A stretch of DNA of 64,000 nt. It comes from Pseudomonadota bacterium. Its GTDB lineage: Bacteria; Pseudomonadota; Gammaproteobacteria; Burkholderiales; Rhodocyclaceae. The position numbers and the translations under genes are program-made. This document shows positions 55,901 to 63,788 of the stretch, piece after piece. The stretch is taken from positions 1 to 64,000 of the forward strand of contig JAGTRW010000005.1 in NCBI GenBank assembly GCA_018262095.1, written 5' to 3'. The stretch's first letter is position 1; the number at the start of each line of letters is the position of its first letter. Under the pieces are notes generated by a model, which had not been told where the DNA came from, ran no database searches, and worked only from the letters and a program-made list of their open reading frames with translations.

Positions 55901-56461
55901 TCAGAGTGAATCGGTGAACGCCAGCAGGCGGCCCTGCAGGGCGGTCCGCGTCGCCTCGTCGAAGCGCAGCACACCGGAGGTTTCGGCGAGCCACAGGCCG
56001 TCGGCGGCAAAGCGGCACAACAGCAGCATTTGCGCCAGATCGGGAGCGCGCGCCGTATCCTGGTCGATCAGATTCTGCATCCACTCGCCCTGCTCCCGGG
56101 CGAATTCCGGCAGCGCCAGAGTGAGCAGGAACATCGCCTTCGTGCATAGCGGATCGATCTCAGCAAAGCACACCCGGATATACGCCCGAGTGGCCCGTTT
56201 GGGACTCTCTGGCTCCTGCGCCAGAGCCTCATTGAACATCGGTTCGAACATCTCTTTGAGCGATTCGCATATCCCTCGGAGCAGGACGGCCTTGCTGGAG
56301 AAGTGATATTGCAGACCGCCCTTGCTGACGCCAGCGCGTCTTGCCACTTTGTCGAGCGTCAGCGATCCGTATCCCTCGCTAACGATCAACTCGATGGCAA
56401 CCCTCAACAACTGGGAACGGACTTGATCTGGCTGCTTGCTACGGTGGTGAGCTTCGGACAT
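55901..56461 (-). CDS. TetR-family regulator of the RND operon
   Basis: 186 residues. HTH: LLRVAIELIVSEGYGSLTLDKVARRAGVSKGGLQYHFSSKAVLL. The C-terminal half resembles the TetR_C domain of BetI/YfiR-type regulators. It precedes the MFP-RND-OMF genes in the same direction, so it is probably autoregulated with them. A palindrome 5 bp upstream of its start codon (56466-56489) is the likely operator. Confidence 0.88.
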   Translation of the reverse strand: MSEAHHRSKQPDQVRSQLLRVAIELIVSEGYGSLTLDKVARRAGVSKGGLQYHFSSKAVLLRGICESLKEMFEPMFNEALAQEPESPKRATRAYIRVCFAEIDPLCTKAMFLLTLALPEFAREQGEWMQNLIDQDTARAPDLAQMLLLCRFAADGLWLAETSGVLRFDEATRTALQGRLLAFTDSL

Positions 56462-56465
56462 TTAA

Positions 56466-56489
56466 AACAATCCATACGGAAGGATTGTT
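56466..56489. promoter_or_regulatory. TetR operator upstream of the RND operon
   Basis: AACAATCC (56466-56473) and GGATTGTT (56482-56489), 8 bp perfect arms with an 8 bp spacer, immediately before the TetR start codon. The remainder of the gap 56490-56697 shows no gene. Confidence 0.65.
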
Positions 56490-56697
56490 GATTTTTTCAC
56501 AAAAAGACATGGCTGTCAAAAATACAAGAGGCGATCGGGATGACGAACTTTTGGGCATGTCTTGCTTACCCGTTGCTTTGGCATGAAAACACTCTGTAAT
56601 CTGGTCAGGCTGGTACGGGTGTTGTGCGATGAGCGTAGCGTTGGCACGACGCATGCGCCACGCCCTGGTAAGCTCGCGGCATTTGCGTCGTGTCGGG

Positions 56698-56722
56698 GCG
56701 GCCCGGTTTCAAGAAGCGCTGA
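56698..56722 (+). repeat. Dispersed repeat copy C
   Basis: GCGGCCCGGTTTCAAGAA then gCGCTGA. Over 25 bp it differs from copy B at one base. It overlaps the 3' end of the flavodiiron gene, whose TGA stop is read from it on the minus strand. The hairpin's second arm is missing here. Confidence 0.5.
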
Positions 56723-57902
56723 CGACCTCCTGGCCCAGGTTCACCGCCCGGATGTCGTCGGCGAGCCGGTCGAGTGCGGCGAAGTCTTCGGCCCTGGGCG
56801 CGCCGCCGGTATTGACCGCGTCCAGCCAGGCCACCTTGAGGTTGGGCAGCAGCGCCGTCAAGCTTTCCGGCATCCCGGTTCCCCAGCCGTACGAGCCGAT
56901 GATAGCCGCGTATTTCGTTTTCGGCCGCAAGGCGTTGGCCAGGTAGGCGGCGTAGGCCATCGCCGGGTGCGGGCCGTCGAGTACGGTCGGCGAGGCGAAG
57001 ACGATCGTCGATGCTTCGACCAGCGCCGAGGCGAAGCGCCCGGAGTCGAGGTCGACGACGTTGAACGGCTGCACCGAGAGGCCTTTTCCCATCAGCCGGT
57101 CGACGAGATAGGCGACCATTTTTGCCGTGCTCTCGTACATCGAGAGGTAGGGGATCACCACCTGTGGTCGCGTTTGATCGCCGGCCCAGCGGCGGTAGAG
57201 CGACAGGATGAAGTCGGGGCGCGCATGGACCGGGCCGTGGCTGGGCGCGATCATCTCGATGTCGACGCCTTCGAGGCGCTTGAGGTGCTTATTCACGTTG
57301 GGCCGGTAGGGCATCATGATTTCGGCGTAGTAGGTGAGCGCCGCGCGTTCGACGCGCGCTTCGTCGCTGGCGTAAAGATCGGAGGTCGCCAGGTGGGCGC
57401 CGAGGAAGTCGCACGAGAAGACGATGCGATCTTCCTGGAGATAGGTGATGGTCGTATCCGGCCAATGCACCCAGGGCACCCACATGAAGCGCAGCGACTT
57501 GTCGCCGAGCGAGATCACCTGCTCGTCCTGGATCAGCGTCAGCGCTTCGGCCGGCAGCTTGAGCGCCGCTTTGAGCAGGCTGCGGCACTTGACGTTGGCG
57601 AGTACGCGCGCTTCGGGAAACTCGGCGAGCAGCGCGGGGATCGAACCCGAGTGGTCGGCCTCGGCGTGGTTGGAAACGATGTAGTCGAGACGCGCGAGGC
57701 CCATGCCCTTGAGTGCCTTGATCAGGTCATCGCTCATCGACGGATGGACGGTGTCGATCAGCGCGGTCTTCTCGCTGCCCTTGACCAGGTAGGCGTTGTA
57801 GCTGGTGCCTTCGGGCAGCGGAACGAGTTCGTCGAAGAGCTTGCGGTCCCAGTCGATGGCCGACAGCGAATAGACCTTGGGCTTGAGTTCTCTGACAATC
57901 AT
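56709..57902 (-). CDS. fprA: Flavodiiron protein (FprA/A-type flavoprotein)
   Basis: 397 residues. A metallo-beta-lactamase-like diiron domain (1-245) is followed by a flavodoxin domain. The iron ligands are complete: H79, E81, D83 and H84 in SNHAEADHSG, H146 in WVHWPDT, D165 in SCDFLGAH, H222 in SHGPVHA. The FMN domain begins VVIPYLSMYESTAKMVAYLVDRL. Such proteins reduce O2 or NO to protect anaerobic enzymes. It is the last gene of the right-edge operon and overlaps the phosphatase gene by four bases, suggesting it guards the oxygen-sensitive radical SAM step. Confidence 0.9.
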   Translation of the reverse strand: MIVRELKPKVYSLSAIDWDRKLFDELVPLPEGTSYNAYLVKGSEKTALIDTVHPSMSDDLIKALKGMGLARLDYIVSNHAEADHSGSIPALLAEFPEARVLANVKCRSLLKAALKLPAEALTLIQDEQVISLGDKSLRFMWVPWVHWPDTTITYLQEDRIVFSCDFLGAHLATSDLYASDEARVERAALTYYAEIMMPYRPNVNKHLKRLEGVDIEMIAPSHGPVHARPDFILSLYRRWAGDQTRPQVVIPYLSMYESTAKMVAYLVDRLMGKGLSVQPFNVVDLDSGRFASALVEASTIVFASPTVLDGPHPAMAYAAYLANALRPKTKYAAIIGSYGWGTGMPESLTALLPNLKVAWLDAVNTGGAPRAEDFAALDRLADDIRAVNLGQEVVSAS

Positions 57903-58549
57903 GGGTTGATCCTTTGCGGTTGAGGTGCGGGTGCAAGGCAAATTCCGCCGCGCAGGTCGGCGGGGCGGCCGTTGATCAGGCTGACGCAGAAGCCCTGCGC
58001 GCCGTGCTCGATGACATTGACACAGCCGTAGTCCTGGGCGATGCCGAACAGGCTGGCGACCGGTCGCGCCAACAGATGGCACAGCAGCAGGCGGTTGACT
58101 CCGGCGTGGCCGACGACGACGGTGTTGCCGTCATGGCGCAGGATCTCTTCCCAGACGGTCAGTACGCGCTGCCGACAGTCGGCGAAGCTCTCGCCGCCGG
58201 CGACTCGATAGTTTTCGAGGTCGTCGCCGCGCGCCGCGTAGTCCTTGGGAAAGCGCGCGGCGACTTCGCGCCGCGACAGGCCTTCCCAGTTGCCCAGCGA
58301 AATTTCACGCAGCTCGTGGCGTACTTCGATCGCGATCGCCTTCTGGCCAGCGATGATCCGCGCCGTCTGCTGCGAGCGCGCCAGGTCGCTGCAATAGATC
58401 GCGTCGATCGGCTTCTCGCGCAAGACTTCGCCGAGCACCTCGGCCTGGGCGATTCCGTCGGGCGCGAGCGGCAGGTCGAGCTGGCCGATGAAGCGTTCGC
58501 GGCTGCCGGCGGCGAGCGCGCCGTGGCGCAGCAGATAGACCTCCGTCAT
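57899..58549 (-). CDS. Histidine phosphatase (CobC/phosphoglycerate mutase-like)
   Basis: 216 residues. The RHG motif is LLRHGALAAGS at the N-terminus; the second catalytic histidine lies in VVVGHAGVNRLLL; YCSDLARSQQTA and LREISLGNWEGLSRRE are typical of alpha-ribazole phosphatase-like enzymes. CobC would act in cobalamin synthesis, but there are no cobalamin genes around. In this operon it more likely removes a phosphate from the pathway's own intermediate. Overlaps both neighbours by four bases. Confidence 0.85.
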   Translation of the reverse strand: MTEVYLLRHGALAAGSRERFIGQLDLPLAPDGIAQAEVLGEVLREKPIDAIYCSDLARSQQTARIIAGQKAIAIEVRHELREISLGNWEGLSRREVAARFPKDYAARGDDLENYRVAGGESFADCRQRVLTVWEEILRHDGNTVVVGHAGVNRLLLCHLLARPVASLFGIAQDYGCVNVIEHGAQGFCVSLINGRPADLRGGICLAPAPQPQRINP

Positions 58550-59880
58550 GGCGACGGCTCGACCACGATGCTTCGCTTGCCGACGCGGCCGGGCAGCCGG
58601 TCGTCGCGCGCGATGCTGACCGAGAATTGCAGGCCGTTGGCCATCGCCGCGGCGATCGGCGGGATTGCCGCGAGCGCTGTGCTGACCTCGGCGACCAGCG
58701 CAGTGTCGCGCTGCGTCGCAGCGACGCGAGCGACTTGCGTGACTTCGACGTGCAAGCTCGGCGGCGGTCCGCTGCGCCAGCTCGGCACGAAGTCGGCGAC
58801 GAACTCGATCGCGAGCAGCGCTTCGTCGAGCGCGCCGATGGTGAGCGTGCCGCCTGCGCCGAGGTCGACTCCCGCAGCGACCCGCCGCTCGATTCGTCCG
58901 AGTCGCGTCAGCGGCGAGCCGCAGGCGCAGGGTCCCGGCAGCCGGCGCGAAATGTCGCCGCTGCGATAGCGCACGAGCGGCATGCCGCGCCGCGTGAGCG
59001 TGGTGAACACCACCTCGCCGGGTTCGCCGTCGGCGACCGGTTCGCCGCTCACCGGATCGACGATTTCGACGAGCAGCTCGCTCTCGCGCAGGTGGTAGCC
59101 GGCGTGCGCCGCGCAATCGACGCCGCCGCCCAATCCCATCTCAGTCATCCCGTAGTGTTCAAAAATCTCGCAGCCCCAGAGTTGCGCGAGGCATCGGCGA
59201 ACGGCAGCGCTCGCCTGGTCGGCACTGAGCAGCACGCTGCGCACGCGCACCGGCTGTCCCGTAGCCGCCGCGTAGCGCGCCACGGCGAGCAGCGGCACCG
59301 GCGCGCCGACGACGACGTCGGTTCGCTCGCGGCGCAGCGCGGCGGCGGCGGCGGCGAGATCCTGCGGCCAGCCATAGGCGATCGGCGTCGCGCACTGGCG
59401 GCTCAAGGCTTGGGCCAGCAGCTCGCCGACGCTGCCCGGCCGCTCGCCGGGGAACAGGATCAGCACCCGGTCGCCGGGCTGCGCCAGAACGCGCATGCCG
59501 TGGTCGAAAAAATCGAGCGTCGCCGCCTGTTCCTGCGCGGTGAAGAAAATCCGTTTGGCGGGCCCGCTGGTTGCCGAAGTTTCGAGCGTGACGATGCGGC
59601 TCACCTCGCTCTGCGAGACGCAGAGCAGCGGCGGATCGTTGGTCCGCAGATCGTCGGCGGTGGTGAATGGCAGCTCGCGCAGCGCGTCGAGCGTACTCAG
59701 GCCGGCTGCGTCGAAGTCCGCCAGCCGGTGTCGGTAGAACGGGCTCTTCGCCTTGGCCCAGGCCAGCGTTTGGCGCAGTTGGCGCAACTGATAGGCGGCG
59801 AGATCGGCGCGCGTCAGCAGCGCTCCGGGACTGCCGATCTGCTGCGCGGTCCAGGCGTCGAGGGGATTGGTCGGGAGCAT
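58546..59880 (-). CDS. AMP-dependent CoA ligase-like protein (PaaK-related; DVU_1553-like)
   Basis: 444 residues, adenylate-forming fold related to phenylacetate-CoA ligase. TSATSGPAKRIFFT is the phosphate-binding loop, EHYGMTEMG the A5-like motif, and MPLVRYRSGDISRRL the A7 motif. A CxC pair follows (GPCACGSPLTRLGRIERR), as in PaaK-type ligases. It should activate a carboxylate as an acyl-AMP or acyl-CoA. The acid is not known. It lies four bases after the radical SAM gene and overlaps the phosphatase gene. I recall this subfamily from a Desulfovibrio locus (memory, to be checked). Confidence 0.78.
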   Translation of the reverse strand: MLPTNPLDAWTAQQIGSPGALLTRADLAAYQLRQLRQTLAWAKAKSPFYRHRLADFDAAGLSTLDALRELPFTTADDLRTNDPPLLCVSQSEVSRIVTLETSATSGPAKRIFFTAQEQAATLDFFDHGMRVLAQPGDRVLILFPGERPGSVGELLAQALSRQCATPIAYGWPQDLAAAAAALRRERTDVVVGAPVPLLAVARYAAATGQPVRVRSVLLSADQASAAVRRCLAQLWGCEIFEHYGMTEMGLGGGVDCAAHAGYHLRESELLVEIVDPVSGEPVADGEPGEVVFTTLTRRGMPLVRYRSGDISRRLPGPCACGSPLTRLGRIERRVAAGVDLGAGGTLTIGALDEALLAIEFVADFVPSWRSGPPPSLHVEVTQVARVAATQRDTALVAEVSTALAAIPPIAAAMANGLQFSVSIARDDRLPGRVGKRSIVVEPSP

Positions 59881-59884
59881 AGGC

Positions 59885-61282
59885 TCAGGCCTCGACGCTC
59901 GCCGGCGTTCGATAGAGCGAGTCGCCCGAGAGCGAGGTGAGGTTGTAGGCGCAGAACGGAACGATTCGCCGGTCGGGCGAGACGACGTGGATGAAGCACT
60001 CGCGCAAGCGTTCGAGATCGAGGTTCCAGGCGTCCTGGAAAGCCATCGCCGAGAGGCAGAAACTATGCTGGCGGTCGGCCAGGAACGCATCGAAACTGGC
60101 GACGTCGATTCCCTGTAGCTCGTCGCCGCTGCGCGCCTTGTTCGCCACCCAGTGCGCGGCGACGAAACGGCGCGCGCGCGCCGCGTCGGCGGACGGCACG
60201 CCGCAGCCGCAGGCCGGCGCGCTGTGCTCGGCTTCGCCCGCCGGCGCCGCGCAGCAACTGCTGGCGGGCGCGGCTGAGCGCAGCGCGCCGTCGCGGCCGA
60301 CGAAGAACTTGCCGGTAAATGAGCAATAGGCGTTCTCGGCCGACCCCGGAGCGAAGTCGGCGGCGCGAACGCGGCCGCCGGTCTGCGCTTCGAGTTGCGC
60401 CATGACCTCCGGCAGCGTGATGCGGTCATCGTCGGCGGGCGGCTTCGGGTAGCGGCCGAAGTAGCTGATCGGCTGGAAATGTACGGCACGCACCGCCGGG
60501 ACGCGCGCCAGCGCGAAATCGACGATGGCGCCGATCGCATCGACATTGACGCCGGGGACCAGCGTCGGCACCAGCACGACGCCCAGACCGGCGGCGGCGC
60601 AGCGGGCTATCGCCTCTTTCTTGACCGCCAGCAGGCGGGCGCCACGAATGGTCTGGTAGACCGCGTCGCTGACCCCGTCGAACTGCAGGAAGACGCAGTC
60701 GAGCCCGGCGTCGACCAGGCGGCGCGCATAGCCGTCCTCCTTGGCCAGGCGAATGCCGTTGGTATTGATCTGGACGAAGCCGAAACCGAGCGAACGGGTC
60801 AGCTCGATGATTTGCGGCAGGTCGTCGCGCAGCGTCGGCTCGCCGCCCGAGAGCTGGATGTTGAGTTCGCTGCCGTGCGCCTCGAGCAGGCGCAGCCAGC
60901 GCTCGATTTCGGAAAGGTCGGGATCGCACTGGTCGTCGGCCGCCGAGGCAAAGCAGATCGGGCACTTGAGGTTGCAGCGCTGGGTGACTTCGAGCAGCAC
61001 GCAGCAGCTGTGCTGGCGGTGATCGGGGCAGAGCCCGCAGTCGTGCGGACAACCGCGCACGACGCTTGTTTCGGTGTGCGGCGGCGGCGCGGCGCGGCTG
61101 CCGCGTTCGCCCCAGCGGTGATAGCTATCGAGACCGCGCCAGATCACGGTCTTGAAGCGACCGTGTTGGTCGCACTCTTTGACGAGATAGACGCTATCGC
61201 CTTCGGCGACGCGTTGCGCCGCCACGCGCTGCAGGCAGACCGGGCAGACGCTCTCGGTCGACGCCAGGATTCTTGCGCTCAC
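59885..61282 (-). CDS. Radical SAM enzyme with extra cysteine clusters (TrsS-like, related to Tes/MJ0619)
   Basis: 465 residues from GTG 61282, which overlaps the upstream stop (GTGA). N-terminal CPVC (13-16) with C37; then GCPHDCGLCPDHRQHSCC (C78, C82, C85, C93, C94); then the radical SAM motif CNLKCPIC (C103, C107, C110) and SGGEPTLRDD. The GCPxDCGLCPxH element before the radical SAM motif is also found in the tetraether lipid synthase/MJ0619 group. A further cysteine group (C343-C344, C358, C360) follows the barrel. I recall a family named TrsS, some members of which contain selenocysteine. The product is unknown; lipid or cofactor modification is inference. Confidence 0.8.
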   Translation of the reverse strand: MSARILASTESVCPVCLQRVAAQRVAEGDSVYLVKECDQHGRFKTVIWRGLDSYHRWGERGSRAAPPPHTETSVVRGCPHDCGLCPDHRQHSCCVLLEVTQRCNLKCPICFASAADDQCDPDLSEIERWLRLLEAHGSELNIQLSGGEPTLRDDLPQIIELTRSLGFGFVQINTNGIRLAKEDGYARRLVDAGLDCVFLQFDGVSDAVYQTIRGARLLAVKKEAIARCAAAGLGVVLVPTLVPGVNVDAIGAIVDFALARVPAVRAVHFQPISYFGRYPKPPADDDRITLPEVMAQLEAQTGGRVRAADFAPGSAENAYCSFTGKFFVGRDGALRSAAPASSCCAAPAGEAEHSAPACGCGVPSADAARARRFVAAHWVANKARSGDELQGIDVASFDAFLADRQHSFCLSAMAFQDAWNLDLERLRECFIHVVSPDRRIVPFCAYNLTSLSGDSLYRTPASVEA

Positions 61283-62415
61283 GGCAACGGCCGCACGCCG
61301 CTGTCGGCGAGGATCTTGGCGATCGGCGCGCGCGCTTTGCGCTCGACCAGCGCCAGGATCGCGCACGCCGTCTGGTAGCGGCGGGTGGCGCCCTGCAGCG
61401 CCTCGGGGCGGTCGCGAAAACGCTCGAACGACGGGGCGTAGCGCTCTTCGAGCGAGACGATCCGGTCGCCGCTGACCAGCTTGTCGGCGAGGAAGACGAT
61501 CGCCGCCTCGTTGGTCGTGCTGCCGTCGAAGCTCATCGACATGTGCTGGCGGATCACGTCGGCGACCGCCGGATAGCCGAGTTCCTCGACCAGCGCTGCG
61601 CCGACCTCGGCATGGCCGGGCTGGCCCTTGGCGATGTCGTGCAGCAGGCTGGCGGCAAGCACCAGACCGAGGTCGATGGCGACGCCGCGCGCCGCCAGCT
61701 TTCCGGCGATCGTCCGCGCCACTGCGGTGACGGCGCGGCCGTGCCGACGCAGCGCGTCCGAAGTCGGCCGCGTCGCCAGGATCGCTTCGCATTCGGCCGG
61801 CGTCGGCAGGTGGCGGCGCAACGCCAGCGCGGCGAGTTGCGCGTAGTCTTCGGGCGTGTCCATGTCGAGAACGACGCCCTCGTCGAGCACGTCGACGTCG
61901 GCCGCTTGGTGCGTCTGCAGCAGCGCGCGCAATCCGCCATCGCCTTGGCCGGCCAGGATTTCGGCGAACAGCGAACGCGCGATCAGCGGCGGGTGGCCGC
62001 GCCGCCCGCTAAAGCGCGGGTAGGTGATCGGCGCCTGCTGCGCGGCGATCGTCGCCGCCAGCGCGGCGATCGTCGCCGGCCGCACCAGCGGGATGTCGAC
62101 CGGCAACAGGAAGCAGGCGTCGACGTCGGCCGGCAGCGCTGCGATTCCGGCCTGGACGCTCGAAAACATGCCGCGCTCGTAAGCCGGGTTGGCGATCGCG
62201 CCGACCTCAAGCTCGTGCAGCAGCGGCTCGAGCTGCTCGGCCTGGTGGCCGGTGACGACGCCGATCCGGTCGATTCCCGCCTGGCGGAAGCTGCGCACGA
62301 CGCGCGCCAGGACGGTCTGCCCGCCAAACGGCAACAGCGCCTTGGCGCGGCCCATGCGCGACGAATAGCCGGCGGCGAGGATCAGCGCGGCGAGTTTGGG
62401 GGAACGTTCATTCAT
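61279..62415 (-). CDS. Nucleotidyltransferase fused to an HD domain (MocA-like; DVU_1551-like)
   Basis: 378 residues. N-terminal NTP transferase (1-195) with LAAGYSSRMGRAKALLPFGG, D107 in PVDIP and RGHPPLI, closest to MocA/MobA-type molybdopterin nucleotidyltransferases. C-terminal HD phosphohydrolase domain (about 205-370), with H225, H259-D260 in SLLHDIAKGQPGHAE, and NEAAIVFLADKLVSGDR. The fusion suggests transfer and later removal of a nucleotide or phosphate group on one substrate. GAGG nine bases before ATG 62415. A MocA role in cytidylating molybdopterin is possible given the moa operon elsewhere, but the operon argues for its own substrate. Confidence 0.82.
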   Translation of the reverse strand: MNERSPKLAALILAAGYSSRMGRAKALLPFGGQTVLARVVRSFRQAGIDRIGVVTGHQAEQLEPLLHELEVGAIANPAYERGMFSSVQAGIAALPADVDACFLLPVDIPLVRPATIAALAATIAAQQAPITYPRFSGRRGHPPLIARSLFAEILAGQGDGGLRALLQTHQAADVDVLDEGVVLDMDTPEDYAQLAALALRRHLPTPAECEAILATRPTSDALRRHGRAVTAVARTIAGKLAARGVAIDLGLVLAASLLHDIAKGQPGHAEVGAALVEELGYPAVADVIRQHMSMSFDGSTTNEAAIVFLADKLVSGDRIVSLEERYAPSFERFRDRPEALQGATRRYQTACAILALVERKARAPIAKILADSGVRPLP

Positions 62416-62434
62416 TCTAAAGACCTCAGTTATA

Positions 62435-62553
62435 ACCACAGCGACACGGCGAACACAGCGAAATTCCTAAGTTTTTACTCCAACCCGCCGGGTGACCCCA
62501 GAAACCATCGCAAGCAATTGTTTTTCCGCTGTGTTCGCTGTGTTCGCCGTGGT
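62435..62553. repeat. Long imperfect inverted repeat in an operon gap
   Basis: Left arm 62435-62463 (starts ACCACAGCGACACGGCGAAC) and right arm 62521-62553, whose reverse complement starts ACCACGGCGAACACAGCG. About 29 bp arms differ by three substitutions and one indel, with 57 bp between. CGAACACAG is repeated inside the right arm. No coding region. It is the only large gap (156 bp) in the operon. Confidence 0.7.
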
Positions 62554-62571
62554 CAACTGCTTTTTCCAGGT

Positions 62572-63033
62572 TCATGGCCGCGCGCCCTGTTCGGCGCCGC
62601 TGCGCCCGTCGAGTTCGAAGCCGTTGGCCTCGAGGATTTCAGTCGCCTTGTGCACGGCGTCGAGGATCAGTCCCGGGCAGCGCTCGCCGCGCAGCTGCGG
62701 CTTGCGCTCGATGATCTGCGCGCAATCGATGCCGCCGTAGCGCGGCGTATATTCGGCGCGGAACCAGTCGACGTATTCTTCGAGCATCAGCGGCAGGCTC
62801 GGGTGGTCGTCGCGTTCGCCGTCGCCTCCAGCGTACAGGCCGATCAGGCAGCAGCCGCCGGTCAGCGCGCCGCAAGCGAGGCCGCAGCCCATTCCCGAGG
62901 CCAGCCCGGACATCGCGCGCAGCAACTCCGGATTGCTCTGGTCCTGCGCGTCGAGGCCGATCTGCACCAGGATGTGGCTGCAGCGGTAGCCCTTGAGCGA
63001 GAGCTCGGCGACGCGAAACGAAATGTCGGTCAT
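62572..63033 (-). CDS. C-GCAxxG-C-C family protein (DVU_1555-like)
   Basis: 153 residues. Conserved cysteines: C18 (GYRCSH), the core GMGCGLACGALTGGCCLIG with C50, C54, C61 and C62, then C104 (GIDCAQII) and C119. This pattern defines a small redox family found mainly in anaerobes and thought to bind a metal cluster or carry electrons. ATG 63033 overlaps the methyltransferase stop by four bases. In this operon it is a likely electron donor or partner for the radical SAM enzyme. Confidence 0.82.
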   Translation of the reverse strand: MTDISFRVAELSLKGYRCSHILVQIGLDAQDQSNPELLRAMSGLASGMGCGLACGALTGGCCLIGLYAGGDGERDDHPSLPLMLEEYVDWFRAEYTPRYGGIDCAQIIERKPQLRGERCPGLILDAVHKATEILEANGFELDGRSGAEQGARP

Positions 63034-63788
63034 CGGCGCGATTCCTTTACTGACTTGCTGGCGATCATTAGAAAATAACCCGGCCGCGATCGGCGCAGGC
63101 AGGCGCCCAGCGATGCCGCGTCGCCGGGCGCGGCGCCGCGCCACAGGCTGTCGAGCGAGCCGCTCTCGAAAATGAGTCGGGCGACGAAGGTCTTGAGCAC
63201 CGCCGAGTGGTTCTCCCAGCGCTCGATCCGGAAACCGGCGTCGATCAGCCGGGCGACGATTTCATCGCGCCCGCGGTGGCTGGCGAGGCAGCCAGCCAGC
63301 GGCGCGGGGCCGGCGGCGTCGCAGACGCGCGCGTAGACGTCGGTGATCGCCAGCGGCGCGCCCGGGCGCAGCACGCGGTGGCATTCGGCGAGCACGGCGG
63401 GGGCAAAGCCAGCCAGCGAGAGCGAGCATTCGGCGAGTATTCCGTCGATCGATTCGGTGGCAAAAGGCAGTCGCGCGGCGTCGGCGGCGAGCAGCGAGAC
63501 CGCCGCGAGACCCTCGGCGGCGGCTTGTGAATGAGCCGCGAGGCGCTCTGCGGCGGTGGCCAGCGCGCGCAGCGACCGATCGACGCCGATCGCCTGGCAG
63601 CCGGCGCGGCGCAGCAGCTCGGTGCCGGCCGCTTCGCCGCAACCCAGGTCGACGATCGTCTGACCGGCGGCGAAGCCCGCGCAGCGCAAGGCATGTCGTG
63701 TCAGGTCGAGGCCGCCGGGACGCAGCGCTTGGTCAGCGTCGGCAAAATGGCCGCTGTGGTAGGGCGGCGCGGCGAGCTGACAATCCAT
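63030..63788 (-). CDS. SAM-dependent methyltransferase (DVU_1556/TrsM-like)
   Basis: 252 residues. Class I methyltransferase with the SAM-binding motif TIVDLGCGEAAGTELL (about 44-59), GVDRSLRALATAAER, and a Methyltransf_11-like core with LPFATESIDGILAECSLS and ECHRVLRPGAPLAITDVYAR. The C-terminal ~60 residues are helical and specific. The start overlaps the upstream stop by one base (TAATG). In the operon it could methylate a small molecule activated by the ligase or nucleotidyltransferase. Confidence 0.85.
   Translation of the reverse strand: MDCQLAAPPYHSGHFADADQALRPGGLDLTRHALRCAGFAAGQTIVDLGCGEAAGTELLRRAGCQAIGVDRSLRALATAAERLAAHSQAAAEGLAAVSLLAADAARLPFATESIDGILAECSLSLAGFAPAVLAECHRVLRPGAPLAITDVYARVCDAAGPAPLAGCLASHRGRDEIVARLIDAGFRIERWENHSAVLKTFVARLIFESGSLDSLWRGAAPGDAASLGACLRRSRPGYFLMIASKSVKESRR

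Noticed and set aside
57899-58549. CobC as part of cobalamin biosynthesis
   Set aside because: No cobalamin synthesis or cobalt transport gene is nearby, and tight overlap with the ligase and flavodiiron genes ties it to that operon.
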